Assembly: GCA_018302335.1 (NCBI GenBank)
Contig: JAGVZT010000024.1
Span: 1 to 47,707 of the forward strand
Direction of reading: 5' to 3'
Length of the DNA: 47,707 bases
Origin: Candidatus Woesearchaeota archaeon
GTDB taxonomy: Archaea; Nanobdellota; Nanobdellia; Woesearchaeales; JAGVZT01
In this document: positions 8,543 to 16,550 of the stretch, in pieces
Layout: every line of letters starts with the position of its first letter
How positions within the stretch are numbered: the stretch's first letter is position 1
Program-made: the position numbers and the translations under genes
The notes under the pieces: generated by a model
What the model saw: the letters and a program-made list of their open reading frames with translations, nothing else
Databases searched by the model: none
Told to the model about the DNA's origin: nothing

Positions 8543-9655
8543 ATGCAGCTCCTCGACGAGCGCGGCACGCGCTTCCACGCCTCGGGCGGAAAAGTCGACT
8601 CGAAGCAGGCGGTGTTCTACAATCCTGCGATGCTGCACAACAGGGACATCAGCGTGCTGGTACTGAAGGCACTCATCGGACTGAAGCGCATCAGGACGCC
8701 GATGAGGATTTCGCTGCCCTTGGAGGCAAGCGGGATCAGGGGCATCCGGCTTTGGAAAGAATTCCCCGACAGCATCACTTCCCTGCGGATGAACGACGGC
8801 AGTCCGGCAGCGGCAGATGCAATGAAGAAGAATCTCGTGCTGAACGGCATCACGGACGCCCGCGTCACGGTACACAACGAGGAGGCATCGCGATTCCTCC
8901 TGGACAACCCTGCCGGATACGTCGACGTGGACCCTTTCGGCTTTCCGGGGCCTTTCCTCGACGCGGCGCTGCGCTCCATCTCGCGGGATGGCATCCTCGC
9001 CGTCACCGCGACGGACACGGCCGCGCTGTGCGGCACCGCGCCAGGCGCCTGCCTGCGGAAATACTGGAGTGTGCCCATGCGGAACTGGCTGATGCACGAG
9101 GCGGGGCTGCGGATACTCTCGCGGAAGGTTCAGCTCGTCGCGAGCCAGCACGACCGCGGCGCGTTCCCACTCTATTCCTACGCGGAGCGGCACTACATGC
9201 GTGCGTATTTCAGCGTGAGGAAGGGCCGCTCGCATGCGGACCGTGCCCTCGCCCGCCACGGCTCGCTCTTCTCCTGTCCGAAGTGCCTGCGCTTCCTCGC
9301 ATCCGGGGAGCCGGACACGAGGTCCTGCCACGGAGCCATGCGGCGCGCGGGACCCATGGATATGGGCCCGCTCTGGGACCGCGAGCTGGCCGAGCGCGTC
9401 TCCTCAATCAACGGATGGAAGGACCTCGACCGCCTTGTCGGAGTTGTCGCTGAGGAGAGCGCAGTCAATGCGGTCGGATTCCACGACCTGCATGCGCTGG
9501 TGAAGGCGCACGGCCTGAAGGTCATCCCGCGGAGCAGCGCAGTGCTCTCTGCGCTCAGGAAGGCCGGACATGAGGCCAGCCAGACGCACTTCACCGGGAA
9601 GGGTATCCGCACCACTGCACCGCTGGAAGAGGTGCTTCAGGCGCTGCGGGCCTGA
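8543..9655 (+). CDS. trm1: tRNA (guanine(26)-N2)-dimethyltransferase Trm1
   Basis: This 370-residue SAM-dependent enzyme makes N2,N2-dimethylguanosine at position 26 of tRNA. The N-terminal FYNPAMLHNRDISV segment is the Trm1 signature. The Rossmann part contains ASGIRGIR and the catalytic/binding DVDPFGFP near residue 134, followed by VTATDTAALCG. A C-terminal zinc-ribbon-like CPKC with later Cys/His residues matches archaeal Trm1. The ATG at 8543 is preferred over upstream alternatives because of the TATA box. Its 3' end overlaps the convergent gluconokinase gene by 19 nt. Confidence 0.95.
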   Translation: MQLLDERGTRFHASGGKVDSKQAVFYNPAMLHNRDISVLVLKALIGLKRIRTPMRISLPLEASGIRGIRLWKEFPDSITSLRMNDGSPAAADAMKKNLVLNGITDARVTVHNEEASRFLLDNPAGYVDVDPFGFPGPFLDAALRSISRDGILAVTATDTAALCGTAPGACLRKYWSVPMRNWLMHEAGLRILSRKVQLVASQHDRGAFPLYSYAERHYMRAYFSVRKGRSHADRALARHGSLFSCPKCLRFLASGEPDTRSCHGAMRRAGPMDMGPLWDRELAERVSSINGWKDLDRLVGVVAEESAVNAVGFHDLHALVKAHGLKVIPRSSAVLSALRKAGHEASQTHFTGKGIRTTAPLEEVLQALRA

Positions 9656-10134
9656 ATCGTTAGCCTGGTCTGGATGGCCTGTACGATGCTCTCCACATCC
9701 TCTGAGGCATCGATGACCAGCGCCTCGGAGGACTCCTCCAGGGCATCAAATTGGCTCTGGAGCATCTCCGGCCGAAAATAATGCCCGGGCCTGCTGCGCA
9801 GCCTGTCGTAGAGGATGCCATACTCGCACCGGAGGTGGACGAAGGTGACATGCTTCCCGCCGAGTATCTCACGGTAGCTCCGCTTCAGGGCGGAGCACGC
9901 CATGATGAGCGATTGACCCCGTGCGAACTCCTCATCGATGATGCCGCGGAGCGCCCGGAGCCATGGCAGCCTGTCCTCGTCGGTCAGAGGAATCCCGCTT
10001 GCCATCTTTCTGATATTGGCCACAGGGTGGTACAGGTCCCCATCATGAAATGGCAGGCCGCTCGCTTTGGAGAGGGCTTGCCCCACGGTGGTCTTACCGG
10101 AGCCCGCGACCCCCATGAGGATGATGGCCCGCAC
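9637..10134 (-). CDS. gntK: Gluconokinase
   Basis: This 165-residue P-loop sugar kinase phosphorylates D-gluconate to 6-phosphogluconate. Walker A is GVAGSGKTT at 8-16. FHDGDLYHP, CSALKRSYR and RPGHYF are diagnostic of the bacterial/eukaryotic GntK family. The gene is unusual for a small archaeal genome and no other gluconate or pentose-phosphate gene is in the window, so lateral acquisition is likely. It lies 4 nt after the aEF1B gene, so it probably shares that transcript. It overlaps trm1 tail to tail by 19 nt. Confidence 0.92.
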   Translation of the reverse strand: MRAIILMGVAGSGKTTVGQALSKASGLPFHDGDLYHPVANIRKMASGIPLTDEDRLPWLRALRGIIDEEFARGQSLIMACSALKRSYREILGGKHVTFVHLRCEYGILYDRLRSRPGHYFRPEMLQSQFDALEESSEALVIDASEDVESIVQAIQTRLTIQARSA

Positions 10135-10138
10135 GCGC

Positions 10139-10414
10139 CTACCCTATCGCGCGCCGGACATCGTCCACAGAAACGGACTCAACTCCCGTTATGGCCCCTA
10201 TCTTCTTCTCAAGAGGGTCGGTGGCACCCTTGGCCTCATCCATGACAAAAAATACCTTCAAGGCCTTGAGGCCGAAGGCGATGGGCTCAATCTCGCATTT
10301 CCCCACGACCCCGCCGTACGCAGCGACCTCCTTCTCGGCCGCCTTCTGGAGAGCTGCAAGGTTGGTAGAGGGGGATTCCGGCATGACACGCAAGGTGACG
10401 ACGACGCGCGCCAT
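10139..10414 (-). CDS. ef1b: Elongation factor 1-beta (aEF1B)
   Basis: This 91-residue protein is the guanine-nucleotide exchange factor for aEF1A. It has the ferredoxin-like exchange domain with RVVVTLRVMPES at the start, PIAFGLKALKVFFVMD in the middle and GVESVSVDDVRRAIG at the end, and is typical in length. The ATG at 10414 overlaps the stop of the preceding Zn-ribbon gene (ATGA), a classic archaeal pairing that argues for translational coupling. A longer frame extends upstream but is the Zn-ribbon gene in another frame. Confidence 0.95.
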   Translation of the reverse strand: MARVVVTLRVMPESPSTNLAALQKAAEKEVAAYGGVVGKCEIEPIAFGLKALKVFFVMDEAKGATDPLEKKIGAITGVESVSVDDVRRAIG

Positions 10415-10581
10415 CAGTTCGGCCCCATGAAGCCGCACGCAGGGCAGGAGTAGCTCACCGCGTTCTCCCTGCAGGGCCCACAGCGCATGATGTCGTAGTT
10501 CTGGCACTGGGGGCACTTGAATACCGTTGTCGCAGTGGTGTTCGTGACTCTCTTGTGGCAGGAAATGCAGCTGCTGGCCAT
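10414..10581 (-). CDS. Small Zn-ribbon RNA-binding protein linked to translation (COG2888-like)
   Basis: This 55-residue protein is packed with four Cys pairs: CISC at 5, CPQC at 23, CGPC near 34 and CPACG at 46. It fits the archaeal family of tiny zinc-finger proteins predicted to act in translation and encoded next to aEF1B. The ATG at 10581 lies about 25 nt after a TATA box. Its stop codon overlaps the aEF1B start. It is the first gene of the operon with ef1b and gntK. Confidence 0.9.
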   Translation of the reverse strand: MASSCISCHKRVTNTTATTVFKCPQCQNYDIMRCGPCRENAVSYSCPACGFMGPN

Positions 10582-10601
10582 GTCCACCCGGGAACGCTGC
10601 C

Positions 10602-10612
10602 TCTTTAAAAAG
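10602..10612 (-). promoter_or_regulatory. TATA box of Zn-ribbon/ef1b/gntK operon
   Basis: On the minus strand CTTTTTAAAG lies 21-30 nt before the ATG at 10581. It is divergent from the pilin-like operon promoter 35 nt away. Confidence 0.65.
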
Positions 10613-10642
10613 CTTTGCGGCCGGCCCGGCGAGCTTCGCAAA

Positions 10643-10652
10643 GGCTTATATA
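10643..10652 (+). promoter_or_regulatory. TATA box of first surface operon
   Basis: GGCTTATATA followed by GCGA lies about 27 nt before the ATG at 10676. It is a strong archaeal TATA match. Confidence 0.7.
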
Positions 10653-10675
10653 GCGAGAAACCGCGAGAAGCATCC

Positions 10676-10801
10676 ATGGCTCGCGGCAGGAAAGCCGAGA
10701 CGGAGACCCAACTGGTGGTCATCATCCTCTTCATCATCGCGGCCATTGTGCTGTTCTTCATCTTCACCAAGAGCATCCTCCCAAAGCTGGTGCTGGAATG
10801 A
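10676..10801 (+). CDS. Tiny single-pass membrane protein, pilin-operon subunit
   Basis: This 41-residue protein has a charged N-terminus (MARGRKAETET), one hydrophobic helix of about 22 residues and a short basic tail. It begins the plus-strand surface operon, and its stop overlaps the next ATG (ATGA). It has the size and shape of small pilus or secretion-complex subunits, but has no family motif I recognise. The TATA box at 10643 sets the start. Confidence 0.75.
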   Translation: MARGRKAETETQLVVIILFIIAAIVLFFIFTKSILPKLVLE

Positions 10802-11484
10802 GCAAGAGAGGGTATGAGCTGGTTTCCAGCGCGTTCGGCGGAGTCATCCTCGCCATCATTGTGGGAGTGGTGATTCTCATGCTGGTCGGGGTGATGATAC
10901 GGGTCTTCGGCGGCGCAGCCTCGGCGGAGAGCTGCCGGAGAAGCATCGCGTTCACGGACACCACCCACCGAAACATCCTGCTCGCGGACAAATTCTATCT
11001 GGAGTGCGACCCGGTGTATCGCACGGTCTCCCTGCCGGAGCAGGTCGCCACCGCACCGGAGGTCGCGAAGAAGGAGCTTGCGGACAACATGGTGAGCTGC
11101 TGGAACGTCGTTTCCCAGGGTGAGTTCAATCCCTTCGGGAGGCAGATTCCCCAGATTCCCAACTCAAAGACCTGCCTCATCTGCTCGGTGGTCAGCTTTG
11201 ACAAGGTGTTCCAGGAGAACCTCCCAGGCGTGACCGGGATGCATACCTTTCTCCAGACCAGCTACGTCACCGTGGACGGAAAGGACATGCTTTACAAGGA
11301 TGCCCTGCCTGACGGCTGGAACGACATCCAGGTCGTGAGCGATGTGATAGACACCACGGAGTCCTACGCGATTTACTGGGCGAAGACCTTCAACTCGTTA
11401 GGCCTCGCGTCGTCAGCTCCCACCCGGGTGTACCTGAGTCAATACCGCAGGCTTCTCAGCGTATGTGATACCGTGGTGAACTGA
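10798..11484 (+). CDS. Pilin-like Cys-rich membrane-anchored protein
   Basis: This 228-residue protein begins MSKRGYELVSS followed by a hydrophobic helix to about residue 37, like an archaeal class III (prepilin-type) signal. The ectodomain carries CW near residue 100 followed by a CLIC pair, a pattern shared with the next gene (CW...GEG...CAVC), so the two are distant paralogues. Such proteins occur in DPANN genomes beside pilin-like genes, but their role is unknown. It is coupled to both neighbours by overlapping stop/start codons. Processing by a prepilin peptidase is inferred, and no such peptidase is in the window. Confidence 0.75.
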   Translation: MSKRGYELVSSAFGGVILAIIVGVVILMLVGVMIRVFGGAASAESCRRSIAFTDTTHRNILLADKFYLECDPVYRTVSLPEQVATAPEVAKKELADNMVSCWNVVSQGEFNPFGRQIPQIPNSKTCLICSVVSFDKVFQENLPGVTGMHTFLQTSYVTVDGKDMLYKDALPDGWNDIQVVSDVIDTTESYAIYWAKTFNSLGLASSAPTRVYLSQYRRLLSVCDTVVN

Positions 11485-12431
11485 TGCGGCGCGGATCCTG
11501 GGCAAGTACGACTGTTCTGGGGAGCTTCGTGCTCGCGCTCCTGGTGCTCACGGTACTCGGTTTTGTGGTGACAAACATCCTCAGCGGAGGCGGCGAGGGG
11601 GTGGACAAGCAGGCCTGCAGCCAGAGCGTCCGGATGAGCAGCCAACTGAAGATTGGCGTAGGAACGGACCTGCAGAAATGGCTTGTGAACCGCTACGGCA
11701 GCACGGCGAGGCTGGAGTGCGCCACTGAGTACCTGAGCGTGAAGGAAACGGAACCGGAGGCGCTGCAGGCGACCATCGCTGATTCCATGGTGGACTGCTG
11801 GCAGATGTTCGGCGAGGGCAACCTTGAGCTGTTCGACACCAAGGACGCGAGCTTCTGCGCGGTGTGCTCGCGGCTGGAGTTCGAGCAGCCTACGGCCCTG
11901 CCGGGATTCACGCGATACCTGATGGCCCACAATCCCCCCGGAAAGGACGTCTCCTACTTTGAGTACTTCAAAGGCGTCGGCAGGAGATGCGGAGGAAGGA
12001 TGCTCTCAGACGAGGATAGTCAGTCCCTCTACGAGCAGAGCGGGCTTGACCAGCTAGACACCATCAATACCGCGAATCCCCTTGCGGTCATCTACTACAC
12101 CCGGAAGAACGCGTATCCGGATGGATTCCTCGGCCTCAACTCCGGTGAGGTGGAGACATCCTTCTACGGCACCGCAGCCGGAGTGACGCTGGCCTTCGCA
12201 GGACTTGCCCTTTGCGCGACGGTCGCGGGCTGCTCCGTCGGCGGACCGATGATAGGCATCGCGCTAGTCGGTGCGGGTATCACAGGAGGGGCCCTCGGCT
12301 ACGGCATGGGCGCCGCGTGTACCTCCGACTATGACGCCTACATCGTGCTCTGGGACTACTCCAAGCTCGCCGACCTGGACTGCACCTATCTGGAAAGCGA
12401 ATCTACCCCACTCGTCATCAAGGAGGTCTGA
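11484..12431 (+). CDS. Pilin-like Cys-rich membrane protein, paralogue of preceding gene
   Basis: This 315-residue protein has an N-terminal RRG followed by a hydrophobic helix (about residues 10-33). Its ectodomain has the same VDCWQMFGEG and CAVC motif pair as the preceding protein. A second hydrophobic, Gly/Ala-rich region (about 230-280) looks like a two-pass membrane hairpin, so its topology differs from a simple pilin. Its ATG overlaps the previous stop by 1 nt. It ends the first half of the plus-strand operon. The next genes have their own promoter after a repeat copy. Function unknown. Confidence 0.75.
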   Translation: MRRGSWASTTVLGSFVLALLVLTVLGFVVTNILSGGGEGVDKQACSQSVRMSSQLKIGVGTDLQKWLVNRYGSTARLECATEYLSVKETEPEALQATIADSMVDCWQMFGEGNLELFDTKDASFCAVCSRLEFEQPTALPGFTRYLMAHNPPGKDVSYFEYFKGVGRRCGGRMLSDEDSQSLYEQSGLDQLDTINTANPLAVIYYTRKNAYPDGFLGLNSGEVETSFYGTAAGVTLAFAGLALCATVAGCSVGGPMIGIALVGAGITGGALGYGMGAACTSDYDAYIVLWDYSKLADLDCTYLESESTPLVIKEV

Positions 12432-12473
12432 ATGATTGCTTCCGTGTGCGCATCGCGGACCACAAACAGAAAG

Positions 12474-12536
12474 CGGCCACAAGACGTAGAATATCCGGCA
12501 TGCCGGCGGGACAACGCGAGACGGCATCCCGGCCGG
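12474..12536 (+). repeat. Dispersed palindromic element, copy 4
   Basis: CGGCCACAAGACG is the left arm, GGCGGGACAACGCGAGAC the core and GGCATCCCGGCCGG the right arm. It splits the plus-strand surface cluster into two transcription units and is followed 35 nt later by a TATA box. The remaining bases of the 170-nt gap hold nothing else recognisable. Confidence 0.75.
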
Positions 12537-12570
12537 GAGGCACAGGATATCCGCATGGTCGGGGAGGAAA

Positions 12571-12580
12571 CTATTTATAC
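12571..12580 (+). promoter_or_regulatory. TATA box of second surface operon
   Basis: CTATTTATAC lies 22-31 nt before the ATG at 12602. Confidence 0.65.
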
Positions 12581-12601
12581 GGAAGTTCCCGGGGAGAGCG
12601 C

Positions 12602-12754
12602 ATGAGGCGCGGCACCATCCAATGGGACACCATCGTTATCTGGGTCCTGCTGCTGCTCGGGCTGCTCATCCTCCTTGCAGTCATCGCAGTTTCCAGGGAG
12701 AAGATGCTCGCCCTGGTGCAGAAAATCGCCGAGGCGCTGAGGTTCGGGGCATGA
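12602..12754 (+). CDS. Tiny single-pass membrane protein, pilin-operon subunit
   Basis: This 50-residue protein begins MRRGTIQWD. It has one Leu/Val-rich helix (about residues 11-30) and a short cytoplasmic-type amphipathic tail. It parallels the 41-residue protein at 10676 in size, position and operon role. Each opens a transcription unit and overlaps the next gene by ATGA. Function unknown, possibly a minor pilin or assembly subunit. Confidence 0.75.
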   Translation: MRRGTIQWDTIVIWVLLLLGLLILLAVIAVSREKMLALVQKIAEALRFGA

Positions 12755-13965
12755 GACGAGGCAGCATCGCCGTAGAGCAGTTCGTCGCGGTGGGCATCGC
12801 CCTCACCGTCATCGTCGTCATCCTGCTCGGAGCGGCGACGAAAATCTGGCCTGGCTTCATGCAGTTCCTTGGCGTCGCAGGCCTGGACAACGAGACCGGG
12901 ACTGGCTCACTCATCGCGCGGGCGTGGACGGACTTCGACGAGAGCGGACAGCTCCAGTTCCACTTGGTAGAGGGCTCAGGTATCACCAGGGCGCGGGCGC
13001 AGGACACCTTTGGTGTCTACGAACTGTTCGACGCGGACCCGTTTGTCCAGCCCCTGTGCCAGCTGGAGCAGCTGCAGACCATGTCACCTCGGATGTTTCC
13101 CCAGGGCGCTGGCGGTGGCACGTTCGACATTGACTGGACCCTCACCCAGAGCCCGGGAGCCTTCGGCACGCGCTGGCTGTGCATCCGGGTCTACGATGAC
13201 AACGCTGCCGACCTCCAGAATCCGCCGTTGCTGGTGCGCATCAACTCCTGGCAGTTCCTGCTCAACACGTATCTGAACACCCCCATGTTCCTGCTGAACA
13301 GTCCATTTATTTCCGCCCCTCAGGGCTCAGCAATCCGCTGGTCCCTGGCAATGCATCGGAATCCCCCGGGGGCGTTCTGGGACAACTATCCGAGCGACCA
13401 GAGCTTGCTGCTCAGCGACGCGGAGTGGCGGGAGGTCCATGATTTCCTCGGACTGGCCACCTCGGGCATCCCAAACACCATCCCCGATATCCCGGCACTG
13501 ACGAGCGGGACGTTCAAGGATTTTCTCAACAAGCTCCCTTGCGCGTCCCCCGACCTGAACTCGGGTGCCACTGGAGTGAAGAAGCGCGCGCTTCAGACCG
13601 TGGTCACCGCACTCTTCGGCGACATCCAGGATTTTGAGTCCGCCAGTGGACGGCCTGCCACGCCCGGCCAGCCGGTTCCCCGCCTGCGTGACGGGACGGG
13701 CCCGCGGGGATGGCAGTCCGGCGCCTATGCCAACCAGCTCTACCCCGTGGAGATAGGCGTCTGGTATCCGGAGATGGCAGTGGGAGGGAACCTTGCCTGG
13801 AACCCCGAGGCCATGGTAAGAGCTAGGACCAACGCTTGGATAGGGGATGACGCGTTTTACGGCAAGCCGTACAGCGCACAGATGGATTTTCCGGGCACGG
13901 GATGTCTTGCCGGCAAGACGATGACTATCTACCTGCGCGCCTGCACTGCCTGCGGAGGAGGATGA
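12751..13965 (+). CDS. Large pilin-like surface protein of unknown function
   Basis: This 404-residue protein begins MRRGSIAVEQ followed by a hydrophobic helix to about residue 30. The RG-x4-E pattern is close to a class III pilin signal. The long ectodomain is rich in Trp, Pro and Asn with a few cysteines near the end (CLAG, CTACGGG). It has no repeated domain or enzyme motif that I recognise. It overlaps the preceding gene by ATGA and is followed 2 nt later by the next ATG. It is probably an exposed adhesin or filament component. Confidence 0.75.
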   Translation: MRRGSIAVEQFVAVGIALTVIVVILLGAATKIWPGFMQFLGVAGLDNETGTGSLIARAWTDFDESGQLQFHLVEGSGITRARAQDTFGVYELFDADPFVQPLCQLEQLQTMSPRMFPQGAGGGTFDIDWTLTQSPGAFGTRWLCIRVYDDNAADLQNPPLLVRINSWQFLLNTYLNTPMFLLNSPFISAPQGSAIRWSLAMHRNPPGAFWDNYPSDQSLLLSDAEWREVHDFLGLATSGIPNTIPDIPALTSGTFKDFLNKLPCASPDLNSGATGVKKRALQTVVTALFGDIQDFESASGRPATPGQPVPRLRDGTGPRGWQSGAYANQLYPVEIGVWYPEMAVGGNLAWNPEAMVRARTNAWIGDDAFYGKPYSAQMDFPGTGCLAGKTMTIYLRACTACGGG

Positions 13966-13967
13966 CC

Positions 13968-14240
13968 ATGAACAAGAGAGGAGCGGAGCTCACCCTGAAC
14001 ACCATCATCATCGCGGCGCTGGTGCTGCTGCTGCTGGTTGTCCTCGTCATGATTATCGTCGGCTTCTTCGGAGACACGGTGCCGCAGTTCGGCAACTTCG
14101 TGACGTGCCAGGGCCGCGGGGGACAGTGCTACCAACAATGCCAGGTGGGGGAGCAGAAACTCTGGCGCTTCGGCGGCTGCGGCGGCGAGGACTATCTGGG
14201 AGCGGACTACTGCTGCATCCCGCCCGAGAACCCTGCGTGA
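13968..14240 (+). CDS. Pilin-like small protein with Cys-knot-like tail
   Basis: This 90-residue protein has a textbook class III-type start, MNKRGAELTLN, and a long Leu/Val/Ile helix. A compact tail follows with seven cysteines in a C-x6-C-x3-C...C...CC spacing (TCQGRGGQCYQQC, DYCC), suggesting a disulfide-knotted head. Proteins of this design are common in DPANN genomes. An ATG at 13962 overlaps the previous stop, but GGAGGAGG at 13954-13961 is better spaced for the ATG at 13968. It is probably a minor pilin or surface-exposed subunit. Confidence 0.75.
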   Translation: MNKRGAELTLNTIIIAALVLLLLVVLVMIIVGFFGDTVPQFGNFVTCQGRGGQCYQQCQVGEQKLWRFGGCGGEDYLGADYCCIPPENPA

Positions 14241-14244
14241 GAGC

Positions 14245-15165
14245 ATGAACAAGAGAGGAGAGAAGGAGAGCCTGCGCACCATCATCTATCTGATAGCAGC
14301 AGGCATCATCATCGTCTTCCTCCTCGGGCTGATGGGGCGCTGGTTCTGGGGCATCTTCCGCCAGGAGCTGCCGCAGACCGAAGCCTATGTCCTGAAGAAC
14401 TTCGAGCGTCTGGCGGATGAGTCGCAGAGCATGCTGGACTATGGTGACTACAATGAAGTCAGGGTGCTGCCCTTCACCCTGAAGGCCGTCGGGGATGATG
14501 CGTTTTTTGCTCTGGTGGGCATCAATCCGGACTTGCCTGCGACCGAGGCGACGGGCTGCGACAGTGGCCGCTACGATGTTCCCTCGGCGTGCAGGAACAA
14601 GAACTGCCTCTGCCTCTGCACCAAGCAGGACTGCACCGACGCGAAACGCTGCATAACCTTCGAGGGGATTCGCGTGGCGAGCATCGACTCATCAACCTAC
14701 AGCTGGGGCCTCCCGCTGGACGTCCCGGACCCGCTGGGACTCCAGCAGCTGGAGCAGCTCGCGCTTCCCATCCAGTGCGACGGCGCCGGAGGTCCCAACA
14801 GCGGAGCCGACCGGGAGCAGATGAATCTCTATGTTGAGGAGTCGTATCTGAACGGCCAGCGCTATCTCATCATCTCCGAAGAGAACGACGGCACCCGGAG
14901 ACGGGAGTCGGTCATCCGCGGCACTCCCAATCCTGTGTGCACTCCTGCTGGGACCACGGGAACCGCCATGCAGAGCTGCGCATCGCTCAACTGCTGCGAC
15001 GACTGCCGCATGCAGGGGGTGCGCGCGGCGACGCCCCGCTGCTGCAATCCCGCAGGGAAAACGGGGGCCAACATGCAGAGCTGCGCGTCGCTCAACTGCT
15101 GCGACAGCTGCCGCGCAGTAGGCGGGGGACCAGGACCTCGCCCTCCGCAGTGCTATGTTCCCTAG
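14245..15165 (+). CDS. Pilin-like protein with duplicated Cys-rich C-terminal modules
   Basis: This 306-residue protein begins MNKRGEKESLR and has a hydrophobic helix at about 12-34. The middle region has a Cys cluster (CLCLCTKQDC, about 121-130). The C-terminus holds two near-identical modules, about residues 231-256 and 267-290, each reading PAGxTGxxMQSCASLNCC. They are typical of disulfide-rich surface repeats. It is the last gene of the plus-strand operon and overlaps the convergent M23 peptidase gene by 4 nt. Disulfide formation implies an extracellular location. Function unknown. Confidence 0.75.
   Translation: MNKRGEKESLRTIIYLIAAGIIIVFLLGLMGRWFWGIFRQELPQTEAYVLKNFERLADESQSMLDYGDYNEVRVLPFTLKAVGDDAFFALVGINPDLPATEATGCDSGRYDVPSACRNKNCLCLCTKQDCTDAKRCITFEGIRVASIDSSTYSWGLPLDVPDPLGLQQLEQLALPIQCDGAGGPNSGADREQMNLYVEESYLNGQRYLIISEENDGTRRRESVIRGTPNPVCTPAGTTGTAMQSCASLNCCDDCRMQGVRAATPRCCNPAGKTGANMQSCASLNCCDSCRAVGGGPGPRPPQCYVP
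14935..15114 (+). repeat. Tandem duplication encoding Cys-rich module
   Basis: Two units, 108 bp apart in register, encode the repeated MQSCASLNCCD motif. The DNA of the two copies is almost identical over about 40 nt (ATGCAGAGCTGCGC...), so this is a recent internal duplication. Confidence 0.75.
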
Positions 15166-16550
15166 ATAGGTACGGGTCCAGGGGGTGGAGGCGGTGGCAC
15201 GGCAGGCGGCGGGACGTAGATGATGGTAAAACCATCGGAATCCCCGGCACTCACGTGGCCCGCGTAGTCTACAGCGGTCACCGTGGCACGGTAATTGCCC
15301 GGAGACAGGCCATCGAAGGTCTCGCCTGTCCCGCCGGTGCTGCTCGCCGGGCCCGGATTGATGTCGACGCGATAGTACCTGACGTCCTCAGCGGGATTAC
15401 GGTCCCAGGTCACTTCCACCGTCCCGTCGTCGACCTGCTCTGCACGGACCCCTGTCACCGCCGGGGGAGGAACCTTGTCCACGAGGCGGACCGCGAAGCG
15501 GTACTTCACCGAGCGGATGTCGATGCCGCCGTCACCGATGGGCAACTCGGTGCTGCTCGTAGCGCAGAATTCGTAGGTGCCGACGCCAAACAGCGGAGTG
15601 AGGAGCGGCAAGGTGAAGCGATGGGTGCAGTTGCCGTACACGAGCGTCACGCCCTGGTCTTCGAGCGCTTCATAGCTCGGCATGTCGCGCAGCGGCCTCG
15701 CGCAGTGACTCACTCCCAACTCGTCCTCCTGGCAGAGCGCGAGCTCGCGGACAAAGGCCTGCAGCAACTCGTATTCCCCTATGTCGTAGTCCACTTCCGC
15801 AGCCCACGAAGGGTCAGCCGCATAGGAATGGGGCGGGAGCTCCAGCCGAGGGCCCGGTGGGCCACCCGGGCCGCCTCCCCCGCCGCCTGGCTGCACCGTG
15901 ATGCTGCCCGGGTCCGGGGGTGGGTCCGTGAAGGTAACTGCGCTACCGGGGTTGTAGCCGACGGAGTCCGCGGCGCAGCGTCCCGAGGACGCCATCCCCT
16001 CGGGACTCAGCACGGGAGGGATGTCCAGGCAGGCGTACTGCCAGGGGTCCAACCGACGCCCGTCCTTGAGGATTTCCAGGTGAAGATGGCATGCGGTGGA
16101 CATCCCTTTGGTGCCGACATGGGCTATGACCTCGCCGTGGCCGACTGCCGCGGTCTGCACTCCCTCGAAGGGCCGGAGCGCGAAGTCCTCCATGTGTAAG
16201 TAGCGCGACACCCACCCGCTGCCGTGGTCAATCTCCACCACGGACGCTCCGGACCATCCGGGCCGGGTCTCCCAGAAGGTTGCGACACCTGGCGCGATGG
16301 CGCGGATGGGGTCACCACAGCGGCCGTTCCATATGTCCATCCCGCCATGGCTCTGGTAGTCAGGCGCGCGGAAGCACCACGTCACCACGAATCCGGCGCT
16401 CACTTCGACCGGGCAGGGGAAACTCTGGGAGGAGGTTGCCATCCCGGTCAGCGCGGTCAGTGGAGCAGCATAGGAATCCATCGCGCTGAACGCCCCCATG
16501 GCGGCCGAGAGCCACATGAGTACCGCGATGACAAGGATTGTGCGGCTCAT
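15162..16550 (-). CDS. Secreted M23-family (LytM-like) metallopeptidase with FN3-like domain
   Basis: This 462-residue protein has an N-terminal hydrophobic export signal (to about residue 22) and then a complete M23 zinc-peptidase domain. Its residues are H68 and D72 in HGGMD, H119 in YLHM, and H155/H157 in CHLHLE. The M23 family normally cuts peptide bridges in bacterial peptidoglycan. A Gly/Pro-rich linker (about 222-236), an uncharacterised Cys-containing region and a fibronectin-III-like domain (about 365-450) follow. Such a wall enzyme is unexpected in an archaeon, which should lack murein, so a bacterial target or a lost catalytic role must be considered. It is last in the minus-strand surface operon and overlaps its upstream neighbour by ATGA. 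Confidence 0.88.
   Translation of the reverse strand: MSRTILVIAVLMWLSAAMGAFSAMDSYAAPLTALTGMATSSQSFPCPVEVSAGFVVTWCFRAPDYQSHGGMDIWNGRCGDPIRAIAPGVATFWETRPGWSGASVVEIDHGSGWVSRYLHMEDFALRPFEGVQTAAVGHGEVIAHVGTKGMSTACHLHLEILKDGRRLDPWQYACLDIPPVLSPEGMASSGRCAADSVGYNPGSAVTFTDPPPDPGSITVQPGGGGGGPGGPPGPRLELPPHSYAADPSWAAEVDYDIGEYELLQAFVRELALCQEDELGVSHCARPLRDMPSYEALEDQGVTLVYGNCTHRFTLPLLTPLFGVGTYEFCATSSTELPIGDGGIDIRSVKYRFAVRLVDKVPPPAVTGVRAEQVDDGTVEVTWDRNPAEDVRYYRVDINPGPASSTGGTGETFDGLSPGNYRATVTAVDYAGHVSAGDSDGFTIIYVPPPAVPPPPPPGPVPI

Noticed and set aside
14937-16199. A 420-codon plus-strand frame over the M23 gene
   Set aside because: His/Arg-rich shadow of the peptidase gene, with no protein-like segments.
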